64,000 bases of DNA from assembly GCA_958510825.1 (NCBI GenBank), contig OY294049.1, positions 7,068,001-7,132,000 of the forward strand, given 5' to 3'. The position numbers and the translations under genes are program-made. The DNA comes from Brachypterus glaber (Eukaryota; Arthropoda; Insecta; Coleoptera; Kateretidae). The notes below the pieces were generated by a model. It did not search any database. It saw only the letters and a program-made list of their open reading frames with translations, and had not been told where the DNA came from. Of the stretch, positions 11,897 through 24,102 are shown piece by piece (the first letter of the stretch is position 1; each line of letters begins with the position of its first letter).

Positions 11897-12876
11897 CTTT
11901 GTAAGCAAAATAAAACGCAAAAATGATAAAATAGCATAAAGAACTCTTTCCATAAGACATTTGGTACACTCGACCATTGGAAAACTCTCCTCTTCGCGAC
12001 TCGTTGTCAAAACATGGACGCGTGCGACAAAATAGTTTCTTATGTAACTTATTCTTTTAATAAACTATTGTAAAATTTATATCAGCAAAAAAATAATACG
12101 AATGTCAAAATTACTTATACAAATTTTAACACTTAAAAATATTTGTTTGCTGAATTTGAATTTTCCGTAAAATCATGTTAGATTTTTAAGATAAATACCG
12201 GGTGTTTTTTCTAACCTGAAACTTTCAAATATCTCGAATACATTTTAGAAAAAACAATAGGCTGATTATCCAAAGTTCTAGGCTGGGATTGTTTTTGGTA
12301 AAAATCGGATTGGGGTAAGAGGGTAAAATGGGGAAAACCCTAGGTAAAAACATTTTTTTTATTCATTTTTCTTTTTACGAAAAGAGAAACTTAAAAAAAA
12401 AATTAGAATTATTTGTTTTTATTTATTTTTTTTTTCGTTTTTAATTTTGATGAACCTAGGCCTATATGGGAAAGTGTTGTTTTGTTGGCAGCAGTATTTT
12501 GCCATCTGTTATTTTATGACTTTTTTTGTTTGTGTGGCAGACTGTCCCCTTTCATCGCGATATGCCCGATTTGGATCAAAGCCAAACTGGCACCACCACA
12601 CCAATAAACAAATAAAGTGCGGCGCCAATGCTTTATCACTCAAATGTAAAAAATGGTTTTTATTAAAGCTTTTTATCTTTTTTTTATGTTTCCAAACTAT
12701 TTTTATCATTTTTCACAGAAGCACATTAAATATTAAATAAAATAAATTCTATAAAAAATCCTTTTTGTATAATATACATATTATACATATTATGATAATT
12801 AGAAAAATACTTAATTTCGTTCGTTTTTCTTTTTATTATTTATGTAAAGGTATCATACATGTATATCCGTATTATA
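11897..12876. other. stretch with a truncated TIR element and no gene
   Basis: From about 12196 the text repeats the left end of the element at 19234 (CCGGGTGTTTTTTCTAACCTG) and then changes into GGGATTGTTTTTGGT sequence related to the 17-kb minisatellite region. Overlapping open frames at 12413-12740 on both strands show no recognisable protein. Confidence 0.45.
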
Positions 12877-13603
12877 CAGAGCGGTCCAAAAGTCACCCCC
12901 CCCCTCTTAACTTTTGAACGAGTATAGATATCGACTTCAAATTTAGAACTCTTAAATAAGACAACTTAAACTATATTTAAGCTTATATTTGATACTTTTA
13001 GCTCTTAAAATGTGGGCAGGGGGGCATGGGGCAACATTTTTTTAAATAGAAAGGTGGGTCGTGTGATACATCATTTTAAAGCTTATAAAATTCTCCATTT
13101 AACTGTAAATTTTTTATTTTTTTAAACATTTTTTTTGGGTTTAAAATAGGGTTGAAAATGGGTATTTTTGTCAAAATTTGTCTAAAAAATCCAAACAATT
13201 TTTTAAAATGCCTAATTTTATAATGAAAAAAAAAAGTAAATTATACTTTTAAACTAATTTTAGTTGACATAAATAAAAATTAACAAAAAAAAACTTAAAA
13301 ATTTATTTTTTTAGCACAAAAAACTGAAAAATCAAAACCTTAAAAAACAGGTTTAAAAATTTTAAAAATGTATGGTTATATAGAGAATTTTAAAGGCTTT
13401 AAAATCATGTATCACACGACCCCCCTTTCCATTTAAAAACATTTCTCCCCATGCCCCCCTGCTCACATTTTAAGAGATAAAAGTATCAAATATATGCTTA
13501 AAGATAGTTGAAGTTGTCTTATTTAAGAGTTCTAAATTTGAAATCGATATCTCAACTCGTTCAAAAGTTAAGAGGGGTGGGGGGTGACTTTTGGACCGCA
13601 CTG
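12877..13603. mobile_element. palindromic mariner-type MITE, family P, copy 1
   Basis: Ends CAGAGCGGTCCAAAAGTCAC and its inverse, ending GGACCGCACTG, are flanked by TA on each side (12875-12876, 13604-13605). The two halves are nearly inverse copies of each other over their length, with C-runs near the left tip and G-runs near the right tip. Other copies are at 22694-23365 and 42646-43208. No transposase frame is present. Confidence 0.8.
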
Positions 13604-13729
13604 TATGTATACGCTAAGTTCTGTAGCACTATACTATAGTTCTCCGCATGAAAGAAAGTCTCCGACGAAACATATTTCCCGTAGCCACAGATCCGTGAGT
13701 CAAAGTATACCAAAGTATTCATTTCTTTT

Positions 13730-14153
13730 AACATTGTTTTAAAAAAGTCTTGAAAATGAGAATATTTAACAAAATTTCTTTAAAAAAAAATAAAAAAAGT
13801 AGAATGATTAAATCCATGAAGCAAACACGTAAATTATACTTTTAAACTAACTCTAAATGATATAAATAAAATTTTCAAAAAAAAAATCCAAGAAAATTAA
13901 ATATTTTAGCAAAAAAATTTAAAGTTCAACACTTAAAAATTAAAAATTATAAGGTTAAGAAGAGAATTTATTTAGCTTTAAATGATGTATCACTTGACCA
14001 CCCTTTTAATTTATAAACTGTTCCTCCTTGCCCCCTACCTCCGTTGTGACCCCTTAAAATGTAAAATATACAACAAAAAATAATTTAGTTTTGGGTTATA
14101 TTATTTAAGTGTTTTAAATCTCCTCACAAAAGCCGACTTTAGACACTCCCTGT
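13730..14153. mobile_element. diverged relative of MITE family P
   Basis: The order of short phrases (a run of A-rich text, TAAATTATACTTTTAAACTAA, GATGTATCAC, CCCTTAAAATGTAAAATATA) follows family P. The right tip ends CTCCCTG followed by TA. The left half is missing or unrecognisable. Confidence 0.45.
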
Positions 14154-14470
14154 ATAAATACCTACATGTACATATATTTATTATATAATTTATCTATAGT
14201 TGCATAGTTTTTCTCTTAGTTAGGAAAGTGAAAAGCTTCAGTAATCCTAATATGCGTTTGGTTTATTTTTCACATATTTGAACACCTCGGAGCAGAAAAT
14301 ACGATTGCCAGGGCTTTTACTTTTTAAAGTCTTTCTATGTCCATTTCGTATTTTTTTAAACTTTATTTCACACAGGGATTGTGTTCATCGAATCAAATAA
14401 TATTATTTATATTGAAGTTTTAGTTATACTTTGAAATAAATATATAGACAAATTATAACTCTTTTTTTTT

Positions 14471-14523
14471 ATTTTAAAAAATCAAACTTTTAGTCATCAT
14501 TCAAAAGTTTGATTTTTTAAAAT
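14471..14523. repeat. hairpin with 20-bp arms
   Basis: ATTTTAAAAAATCAAACTTT and its inverse AAAGTTTGATTTTTTAAAAT are separated by about 12 bp. No further element structure was recognised around it. Confidence 0.7.
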
Positions 14524-15088
14524 AATATCTCTTCACTATAAGTATACGTACGTTAAATTATGGATCTCAATATTTTTGATTTTCGCAATTGGGTAATTAT
14601 AACTCTTTTAGCCGTAAAGTGACAAAAGTTTGATTATTTTATGGGGGGTAAATTAATAAGATATACAGGGTGTCCCAAAACTCACGTTAAAAAAATTACA
14701 TATGCACTTAGCAATAAAAAAAATGAGCAAAATTTGAGTGGGGGGGGGGTGTATGTATGAAATTTTAAGAAAAGAACGGTTTGTTTCCACCAATCCCACA
14801 AGCTGTTACAGCTTGGTAAATCGCCCAATTGGTTTCTATGGAAACATACCAGTAGCTAAAGGTATGCATTTTGAAAGTTGAATGACAATGTGAAATTGAA
14901 ACTTCTCATAGACAATTTGTCAAAAATAATTTTTAAGATGTAAACTACTATATTATATTACTGGAAGACTGAAGAGTCTAAATAATTTTAAGAAACAATC
15001 TAAAAGATAATTTTTTTTTTCAAATCCTTCTTCAGGATCTGTCAAAAATCTTTTTAAGCTCCCTTTCAAATAAAAAAAATAATATATA

Positions 15089-15824
15089 CAGGGTGATCAG
15101 TAACTGCCATGCCAAATTGTAAGAGGTGATTCTACATTCAAAAATATGAAAAAAAGTTTTTTTTTAAGGTTGGACCGGAAATGAGCCCTAAGGGAGCTAC
15201 GGTCCTTCGAAGATGACATATTGTATGGGAAACAAATTAAAAAAACATCAATAAAATGTAAATGCTGCAGGGTGATTCTTCATTTAAAACTGAGCAAAAA
15301 AAGTATTCTTCACCAAAACACCTAAATTTAATATTAAAGGAGTAATAGCCTTTTAAAAAGCAACGTTTTTGGTGGCACAAAATGTTACTTCCTCTTAATT
15401 ACATTTTTTTTAAACGGTTGCTCCTACAGTGTTAAACTATATGACATTTTTTATGTATTTTTACTCAAAGAATCCATATTTTTTACAAAAAATCAAAAAA
15501 AAAGTACACATAAAAATGTTTGGGGCAAAAATATGTTAAGCCTAATACATTTTTCCGTCTAGGGACGTCTCTGGATAAATTTAAAAAAATTAATTAACCT
15601 AAACTTATTATCCTTATTAATACTAGTATACATGCAAAAGCTCGTCGCTCTAGCTTAAAGGGTACCAGAGTTAATAATTAAAAACCTTATTTTTATTACA
15701 ATTTTAAAGGGCCGTAGCTCACTTAGGGCTCATTTTTGGACCAACCTTTATAGGAACTTTTTTTGTTATTTTTTGATGCAGAATCACCTCTTAAATTTTG
15801 GCATGGCAGTTATTGATCACCCTG
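15089..15824. mobile_element. TA-flanked MITE with long terminal inverted repeats
   Basis: The left end CAGGGTGATCAGTAACTGCC and the right end, ending GATCACCCTG, are inverse repeats of about 50 bp, with TA at 15087-15088 and 15825-15826. The second half largely mirrors the first (GTCCAACCTT/AAGGTTGGAC pair around 15170 and 15740). A decayed half copy is at about 63690-63817. Confidence 0.75.
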
Positions 15825-16264
15825 TATATGTTATATTATGAGACAATTTTTGCCGTTGCAGACCAAATTTTGATCCAATAATTCTATTATTAAAGATATT
15901 CAGATGTTTTTTTTATTGTACAGTTAATAACGTGCTAAGTGGCTAAAGTCGTGCTTTTTTAGTTTTTGCTTTAAGGAGTTTTTTATGATTAAAATTAAGT
16001 AAAATTTACTAATTTTTAATCGAAAAAGGGCGACCTTAGCCACTTATGCTACTCTTTAATTAAGCAATGGTGAAAACCACATTTTTATTTTTATTAATAA
16101 CCCAGAATTTTCGGACTAAAAAAAATCACAAATGTAAAAAAGCACTCAAAGTGCACTAACATAGGTTTGCGTCGAGGTGCGTATGCTATTTTTCCTACGA
16201 GCTAACAACTAAAAACCCAAAAAAAGGAAAAATTGTCTAAAAATTAATTTTTCAATTTTAATTT

Positions 16265-16400
16265 TCAAGTTTGTGTATGACGTTTACCCATTCTCTGACA
16301 GAAGATATGTAAAATCAGCTGATTATCACTTTCCGACCGCTGTCATGGCACCGGGTGAAAAATAAGCACTAACTACTAACTATGTCGTAGAAAAAGTGCT
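16265..16400 (+). repeat. short dispersed repeat (also at 7790-7915 and inverted at 41845-41960)
   Basis: Shared phrases include AGATATGTAAAATCAGCTGA, CACTTTCC and GCACTAACTACTAACTA. One of the three copies is nested in the hAT MITE at 7341-8199. Its ends and class are not clear. Confidence 0.55.
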
Positions 16401-17039
16401 ATATTTTGTCCTTTAAAAAAAAAATCTTATAGCCAAGTGGTATTTTGACGATATAATAAAAATAAAACTTAATTTGACTATTTCATTATGAAATTTAAAA
16501 TATCTTCGAGGATACAAGTCAAACGATTTTAAAGCGATAGGGCGTAAGTACGAAACGAAAAGCTTTTGGTGAATTAGAGCCAAAACGAATTCTACCCTCT
16601 GGTGAGCGCGAAGGTATATTTTTACGTTATGTTTCAAATTATAATTATTGACAAATTCTAGAAAAAAATTAAGTGAATATTTGGTACATCTATCTATCTA
16701 CTTTCCATTCAACTAAAAATTAAGTTTATAGTAAGTCACCTAACTGCTTTTAACGTTTCTTTTAAAGACTTTATTTCCGCACAACTAAGTCGCTTATCAC
16801 CCCCCTTTTCCCTGGATAATGTGGTTGTGACTAGGGTATTCAAATCCCGGGACCACAGATAATGACGTGGTCCCGGTACTGAAAATATAAATCTCGGGAC
16901 AGAGGTCGCTTTAAGCTAGAGACTTAAAATTTGGTATACAGGTATGTTACCAAAAGTTCTCGCTCGGGATTGTTTTTGGTGAACATTGGGCTGCGGAAAA
17001 TAGGGAAAAATTAATTTTTTTACAAAAGATTGAAATCTG

Positions 17040-17575
17040 ATCTGATCTGATCGTGAAAATTCGTATGTTGGGGTTTTTAAAGTTGTTGAAAGAGAATCTG
17101 GTAGTAAAAAAAATCCAACTCCACCCCGGAGGGGCGGGGGTAGTTTTCATAAAATTTGGTATATTTGGGTTTTTGAGGTTGCTGAAAGTGAATCTAAAAA
17201 TTAAAAAATTCTAAAAAAATTGATATATTGAGGTTTTTGAGGCTGCTAAAACTGAATCTTAAAATACATTTTTTTTCTAAATCTACCCCCTGATGGGCGA
17301 CAGGTAGTTTTCGTAAAAATTGGTTATATTGCGCTTTTTGAGGTTGCTGAAAGTGAATCTAAAAATTAAAAAATTCTAAACCAACCCCCTGGGGGGCGGG
17401 GGATAGTCTTTTTGAAAATTAATATATTGAGGTTTTTGAGGCTGCTAAAACTGAATCTTAAAAATACATTTTTTCTAAATCCACCCTCTGAGGGGCGACG
17501 AGTAGTTTTCGTAAAAATTGGTATATTGGGGTTTTTAAGGTTTCTGAAAGTGAATCTGATAATCAAAAATCCATT
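17040..17575. repeat. minisatellite with alternating (dimeric) units
   Basis: Six units start with a phrase like AAATTGGTATATTGGGGTTT followed by TTGAGGTTGCTGAAAGTGAA (near 17057, 17152, 17217, 17317, 17413, 17514). Units 2 and 4 resemble each other (GTTGCTGAAAGTGAATCT), as do 3 and 5 (GCTGCTAAAACTGAATCT), giving a higher-order period of about 195 bp. Short C-rich/G-rich blocks (ACCCCCTG, GGGGCG) separate the units. A related two-unit array occurs at about 40740-40980. The open frames on the - strand here are repeat artefacts. Confidence 0.75.
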
Positions 17576-17984
17576 TCACGCGCAGAGGTGAAAAATGAGA
17601 AAGCTTTTTTACTGGGCAGTGTATTTTTTACTTTGACTTTTTTGTTCCTTCGAAAGCGTCACAGTTTATACAAAGACTAAAGTTAATGTCTGACAGCTCG
17701 CGTCCACAGGAGGGTTAAATCGAAGCGCAATTATCTATTGAAATAACACAAGGATCGCAATGTGTATCCCAAGGATTAGTTTGGGTTTCGGCTTTATCGT
17801 CTGGGAATGGATTCAATGGATTCCTTTAATGAACATTTAAAAAGCCGTAGAGTCCTAATGAGAGAAAGAGGCAAAAAATAGAAAACTACGTAAAAAAATT
17901 ATTTTAAAAATAAAAAAATCTTGAAGATTATAATGCTTCGTCGTCTAAGTTGCACTATTTCTCCTTTAAATTAATAGTAATTAT

Positions 17985-18990
17985 CATGGCCCGGAATTGA
18001 TGGGAGCGATGACGTCACGTTTTAGAAATTTTAGGGTTCCGGCCGACGGACACAGGTATTTTGTTTTTTTTTTTGGTTTTTTGCATAATTAATATTCATT
18101 CAAAAATGCAAAAAAGACCCGGAAACGTCGGGAGCTAGGACATCACGTTTTAGGGTTCCGTCAAAAATCTCATAATTTTTCAGGTTTGCTATTGTTTAAA
18201 ATATACATTTATTTAAGCAAATATAAAAGAAACGAAAAAATATAAAACGATTTTTTATTCAATTTTTCTTATTAAAAAGTAAATTATCAAAATTGGTTCC
18301 ATATGTTCCGGAGTTAAAGATCGTCGATTTTCACTATAAATCCATTTATAGTTTGAAAACGATCTTTGCACATCTACGGTAAAAATGTAACATTTTTAAA
18401 TTGCCCATCTATACATTGTTCCATGAAAACTCTAAAATTTGGATTTTCCAGCTGAGTCCATGGAATGTTGCAGCTTATCATAAACTTTGTCAAAGCAAAA
18501 TTAAAGTTTTCTTGGGAATCTTCACTCATTTTAAAATCTTGACCAGTTTCACAGGAATGTAATTTAGAGTGAACATGCCTCATAAAGTTACTCGTTTTGA
18601 GGCAGGATAAAGATATATTGCACTTTGTACAATATAGTACCATCCCATCAATTAAGATTTCAGGGTGATCTTCTATCCAAGATTGAACAGTTAAATATGT
18701 TGGTTTTACACTTTCTATATTTACTAGAACTTTCTTCACTAAAAATCACTTTATAAATGAGCAAATTTTGAAATTGCGTCAATTTAAAACCCTTTTAGGT
18801 AAAAAACCGACAAAAGCAGGTAATTGTTTTCCATTAAGCCTGTATTACCGCTAGTTAGATAATTATAAACAATCCAAAAAAAATAAAATTAGGTTTTTTT
18901 TTAATCCGCAACTTTTTACCTATGTCTGACCGCCGGAACCCTAAAATTTCTAAAACGTGACGTCATAGCTCCCATCAATTCCGGGCCTTG
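17985..18990. mobile_element. hAT superfamily element, about 1 kb
   Basis: The terminal inverted repeats are 59 bp long (17985-18043 and 18932-18990), start CA(T/A)GGCCCGGAATTGATGG and differ at only two or three positions. The flanks carry the same 8 bp, GTAATTAT, at 17977-17984 and 18991-18998, diagnostic of hAT-type insertion. A partial third copy of the TIR (GGGAGCTAGGACATCACG) lies internally near 18130. The unit contains one - strand frame for a BED-like zinc-finger protein but no hAT catalytic domain, so it would need a transposase supplied from elsewhere. Confidence 0.9.
18374..18739 (-). CDS. BED-like zinc-finger protein within a hAT element
   Basis: The frame is open for 121 residues. 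Around residues 17-60 it has the pattern of the BED-like N-terminal domain found in hAT transposases and related CGGBP1-like proteins: T-V-Q-S-W-I near residue 17, a C-x2-C pair (Y-C-T-K-C), and an H near residue 55 followed by a second H in H-S-K-L-H. Near residues 90-105 there is C-N-I-P-W-x-x-L-E-N-P-x-F-R, the segment that normally leads from the zinc finger into the transposase core. The catalytic core is absent. The upstream in-frame stop leaves only GTG or TTA near the beginning, with no ATG before the finger, so the true start is either lost or in another exon. Probably a DNA-binding fragment of the element's own transposase; function untested. Confidence 0.6.
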   Translation of the reverse strand: MKKVLVNIESVKPTYLTVQSWIEDHPEILIDGMVLYCTKCNISLSCLKTSNFMRHVHSKLHSCETGQDFKMSEDSQENFNFALTKFMISCNIPWTQLENPNFRVFMEQCIDGQFKNVTFLP

Positions 18991-19233
18991 GTAATTATAT
19001 ACTAAGGTGCACATTTTTTATAGCCGAGCTTATTATCGCCGAGCGTATTATTTTACGAGAATAACATTGAGGGATATAAAAAAAAGTCCCCTACGAAAGG
19101 GGAGGAATCAATCACGCTCTCTTCTTTCCGTCAAAAGCGTTATAAGGCGTGCGTGCCTACAACGGGCCTCTCACTTGCATACACATTCCTAACATTTTTC
19201 CTGTAGCCACAGATCCTTGCGTCAAAGTATATA

Positions 19234-20068
19234 CCGGGTGTTTTTTTTAACCTGAAACTTTCAAATATATCGAATACTATGCATTTTAGAAAAAAAGATG
19301 TCGGATAAAAGTTGTTTATTTTAATGGGAGAAACAAAATGGAGTATTTATTTTTTAAGGATATTTATGTTTTCAAAATCAACTTTGTTTTTTAAATAGAA
19401 ACATATATTTTTTTACTCTTATTTAATTTTCCTCAAAATAATAAAACTCTTTTATAAAAAACTTTTTTTTATCGGACTCTTAGTTGCAGAGATAACACAG
19501 CCACACAAAATAAAAAAGTTGGATCTCTGACTAACTCAAATAGTGAATTCCTTTGTATTTTGAGCCGCTTAATCCGAATCTGAAGTCAGAATTTGAAAGT
19601 TACCTCCAGTTTTTACCATAACCTCATAAAATATATCATATCATTGCGAAAAGTATGTTTTTTGAGGTTATTTTGTAAATGTTAGCTAACTTTTAAAATA
19701 CGACCTCCGATTCAGATTCAACGGCTTAAAATACATAGGAATTGACCAGGCGAGTCCGTCGGAGATCCAATTTTTTTTATTTTATGAGGCTGTGTTATCT
19801 CTGCAACTAAAAGTCCTATCAAAAAAAGTTTTTGCAAAAGATTTTTATTTTTTTGAGTAGAATTAAATAACCTTAAAAAATATATGTTTCTATTTAAAAA
19901 AATAAAGTTGACTTTGAAATGACCTTGAAAACGTAAATATGCGTTAAAAAGAAATACCCTATTTTGTTTCCCCTATTAAAATAAACAACTTTTGTCCGAC
20001 ATCTTTTTTTCTAATATGTATAGTATTTAAGATATTTGAAAGTTTTAGGCTAAAAAAAAAATACCCGG
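19234..20068. mobile_element. TA-flanked palindromic MITE (truncated copy at 12196)
   Basis: Left end CCGGGTGTTTTTTTTAACCT and right end AAAAAATACCCGG are flanked by TA (19232-19233, 20069-20070). Inner pairs such as GATGTCGGATAAAAGTTG near 19299 and CTTTTGTCCGACATC near 19988 show that the two halves mirror each other. No protein-coding content. Confidence 0.7.
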
Positions 20069-20069
20069 T

Positions 20070-22690
20070 ATAAGAAGAGTGCGAGGCTTTAACAGTTAAT
20101 ATATAATTTTTCACTGTGCGATTTTTAATTTACTACCTTGCTTGATGAAATAGACCATAGAACTTTAGAAAACTCGCCGCAAGCGGCTCGTTTTCTAAAC
20201 TTGCACTCCTGAGCTAAAAACAGGTGTTATGAAACTAGTAATATATCATTATTAATAAGTTATAATTTTATTTTATCAGTAAATAGTATATTAAGCATCT
20301 GGTATGCGAACTAAGTCTTTAGTGTTTGAGACTAAAGTTTTTTTTTTGCTGAGACGTAGTTGAATATATAATAGTTATTTATGGTACTAGTGGGTAAAAT
20401 TAACCTGCTTGGCTGACGCCTCGCAGGTTAATTTTCTCATGGGCAATATCGGTTTACTCATGAGTGCCATACAAGGTTGTATCCAATAAATAGCTTAGGA
20501 ATTCATATTTTTATTAAAAATTTTAATGACATATACAAGAAAATAATTTGACAAGTGACAGTTGAGTGGGTAAAATAAATAATTATCTACCCAATAAAGT
20601 AAAAGCCACGCGGGGGTTTTTATTGAGTTTATCTATTTAAAATAAAGCTGGTAATTGTCTTATTATCTGTATTATGAATATTCTTATATTAACCCTCTTT
20701 AGTCTTCGATTAAAACTGAGAATATTAAAAATAATCTTTTCTAATATTTATCAAGCTGTAAACTGCGAAGAGTATAAAATATATATAAAGAATATAGTCC
20801 ATTTCAGTTTTAATCAAAACTTATTCGTTTGAAATGTATCTTTTTTCCCTCGAGTTCTCGACTTGAATTTATTAAAAAGAAAAACTGTTTTGCTGCGATA
20901 CCTAACTCACTTTTTCTTCGTCGCACTATAAAATTGTGGTATACAAAACTAGCTTATTAAATTATCTAGGGTGAATACGGGTAAATGCAATGCAATGAAT
21001 AGTGTCTGAGGGAATAATACAAGGTAATCTTTTGAAAACGATTCACCCATAATATCTTGCGCAATAAGCATAATATGAAAACTCTAAAAAGTGGTCAATT
21101 GGCTTTTCGAGGGGGAAATTTAAGTATATATTGTATATATTATTGGGGTACCCTCCAACCTTCTGATTATATTTCAAAATAATTCGCAACATATAACATA
21201 AAATGGAATATTGTTAAGATTCTTTAAAATATGTTGCTTGAGAATATGATGTATCTTATAGTATGTCTAAGCGATTTAAATATTTTTATTTCTAATTTCG
21301 CATTTTTTTTACTCCAAGGAAGAGACAAGCAAATGAATTACCAAATATACTCCTAAACACTGATGACATTTTAATACAACTGTTTTGTCAAAAAAAAATA
21401 TTTTTTTAAATATTACTGTCGAAGAAAAATAGTGTATGTTTTTAGTGCGATTACTGTTGCGAGGTTGGCACAAGCAGTATAGATGGTGAAAAGGAAGACG
21501 AATCGTCCCCTTTTTAAACTTTCAAGAATACCCTTCTGCGGTAGGATATTCTTAGAAGTAGGCCACTATTCTGCCTTAATTAGGTTTTTTTTACGTTTAA
21601 TTGACGTAGATTTTACCAAAGTGGAGCGCTTTTTCTAAGTAAATTCTATGTAAAAAATGGTAATACTAGACGATTTTACTTCAAGACAATTATTCTTTAT
21701 GGTAAAATAGTACAATTATTACTACATTTTTACGCAGAATATGGTGGGTGAGCCAATTACAGAAAAAAGTTTTTATTATACTGTTCTAGAATAATAGTCA
21801 TTTGAGTTTAATTTATACCTACCACATGTTGCCTACTAATATTTTCTAATTCACTGTCGGGTATATTTACTTCTAAATTACGTCCTAAAGATTTATACCA
21901 AAAAGTCTTTTTACTACCAAGGTGACAATTTAACTTAAAATTTGACCCTAAGCTAATCCTAAAAAAACATTTACTTGATTATAAAAGAGACTTTTTGACC
22001 AATTTGGTTGTTTTTTTTTTACAAATTTACCTGAAAGACTTTGAAGACAAAAATTGTTATAATATTTTGCAAAAATCTTACCAACGTATTTACCCTTTTT
22101 TATAGAAAAGTATTTAATTACATAAAATTAGTATATTCGTTGGTTTATTTTTCCAATGTTGAAACCTTCAGGTAAATTTATTTTTAAAGGTTAAAATTCC
22201 ACTTTTTTCACAATATTAGTAAAAATATCTTGTAGTATGTATAAACCAATAAGGTCTTATTTTGCTGGTTGGGTTTCTGAACTCGGCTAGCAACCTCTTT
22301 AATCACCTTAGAAACAGTACATTTCGTCCTTGTATAAATAACTATTTTATAGCTGTGTTTTATTATTTGTTAAAAATTGATTTTTAAATTATTTCAAAGC
22401 ATTAAAAGTCTGTGACCAAATTTAGCCACTATGTCATCCTCTTATCATAGCCCACTTGAATGTGCTTTTCCTCTTTTTCACGCTGCCTTGATTTATATAC
22501 TCTGCTCTTTTATAAAAAGGGGAACACAAGTGTCAAAGACGAATATCAAGTGCTAATATCCTTAACGGTGTCCCAAAAATAACTTTTAGATTTTCGAATT
22601 TGTTTTACATAACTTGACAAAAACTGTCTTTCTTGGATTCGAGACGTTTACGCGCTGCATTGCGCGACTCGTGCTAAACATTTCCGCGTT
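20070..22690. other. gene-poor stretch with hairpin fragments
   Basis: 20160-20235 is a fragment of the hairpin element of 1390-1932. A small inverted pair, AAAATTAACCTG and CAGGTTAATTTT, brackets GCTTGGCTGACGCCTCG at about 20396-20432. I see no gene or exon in the remainder. Confidence 0.45.
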
Positions 22691-22693
22691 ATA

Positions 22694-23365
22694 CAGTGCG
22701 GTCCAAAAGTAACCCCCCCCCTCTTAACTTTTGAACGAGTTGAGATATCGATTTCAAATTTAGAACTCTTAAATAAGACAACTTAAACTATCTTTAAGCA
22801 TATATTTGATACTTTTATCTCTTAAAATGTGAGCTGGGGGGCATGGGGGGAATTTTTTTTAAATGGGAAAGGGGGTCGTGTGATACATCATTTTAAAGCC
22901 TTTAACCATACATTTTTAAAATTTTTAAACATGTTTTTTAAGGTTTTGATTTTTCAGTTTTTTGTGCTAAAAAAATAAATTTTTAAGTTTTTTTTTGTTA
23001 ATTTTTATTTATGTCAACTTAAATTAGTTTAAAAGTATAATTTACTTTTTTTACATTATGAAATTAGACATTTTTAAAAAATTGTTTGGATTTTATAGAG
23101 AAATTTTGACAAAATTACCCATTTTAAACCCAAAAAAAAAATGTTTAAAAAAAATAACAAATTTACAGTTAAATGGAGAATTTTATAAGCTTTAAAATGA
23201 TATATCACAAAACCCACCTTTCCATTTAAAAAAATGTCGCCCAATGCCCCCCTGCCCACATTTTAAGAGCTAAAAGTATCAAATATATGCTTAAAGATAG
23301 TTTAAGTTGTCTTATTTAAGAGTTCTAAATTTGAAATCGATATCTCAACTCGTTTAAAAGTTAAT
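22694..23365. mobile_element. palindromic mariner-type MITE, family P, copy 2 (right tip lost)
   Basis: The left tip CAGTGCGGTCCAAAAGTAAC is preceded by TA at 22692-22693. The body matches 12877-13603 closely. The right arm stops after CTCGTTTAAAAGTTAA; the final G-rich tip expected there is missing. Confidence 0.75.
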
Positions 23366-23530
23366 ACACGTGCTATAATACTGATTTTAATAAATTTTTC
23401 TTTTTGTTACAGAATAGTTTTCAAATATGGTTTTTTGCTGCCAAGGTAATTATTAAATTATAATAACTTTTTTGTATTTTTTATATTATAACTTAAACCA
23501 TATCTGTATTCTATGCATACTATGCATTGC

Positions 23531-24025
23531 AGGCCCGTGCGCAGGATTTACTCGTGTATTAAATTCTACAATCTTAAATAAAATAACGTAAGAAAGCCTT
23601 GGCGCTGCAGCCTGCTGTGCGGAGGCGAATTTTTTTTACAAATTTAATGGTCTATTTTAATTTTAAATTAGTCTTTCAAATTTAAATTAATTAAACTTAA
23701 AAGTTTACAAAAAAGTAGGAAACTTTAGCGCCGCAGGCGAAACTTTTTTTAATTTCACGCATGAGTTCTACAATCCTAAATAGAGAAAAACGTAAGAAAA
23801 CCATAGTGCCACAGGCATTTTTTTTTACTTTATGGTCTATTTTAATTTTTAAACAGTTTTATTATTCTAAATTTTACAAAAAATGCAAGAAATTTTCAGC
23901 GCAGCAGGCGAAAATTTTTCCGAATTTCATGCTTAAATTCTAAAATCTTAGATAAAAAACGAAGTAATGCCCTAGTGCCACATGCGAAAATTTTTACCGA
24001 CCAACCGCCCTCTTGCGCACGAGCC
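23531..24025. mobile_element. TIR element with internal tandem units, copy 1
   Basis: Ends CAGGCCCGTGCGCAGGA and TTGCGCACGAGCCTG are inverse repeats. Inside, a unit of about 180-200 bp occurs roughly three times, each with TTCTACAATC..TAAATA and a GCGCCGCAGGCGAAA-like block. A related copy is at about 32145-32740. Confidence 0.55.
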
Positions 24026-24102
24026 TGATTGCATAGACAATAATGCACAATAAAATATTAAAATTTAACTTTTATACAATAAAATATATACAATTACATA
24101 TA

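Noticed and set aside
12413..12740. Overlapping frames on + and - strands, partly hydrophobic
   Set aside because: The T-rich DNA gives phenylalanine-rich frames; no domain, start context or splice support.
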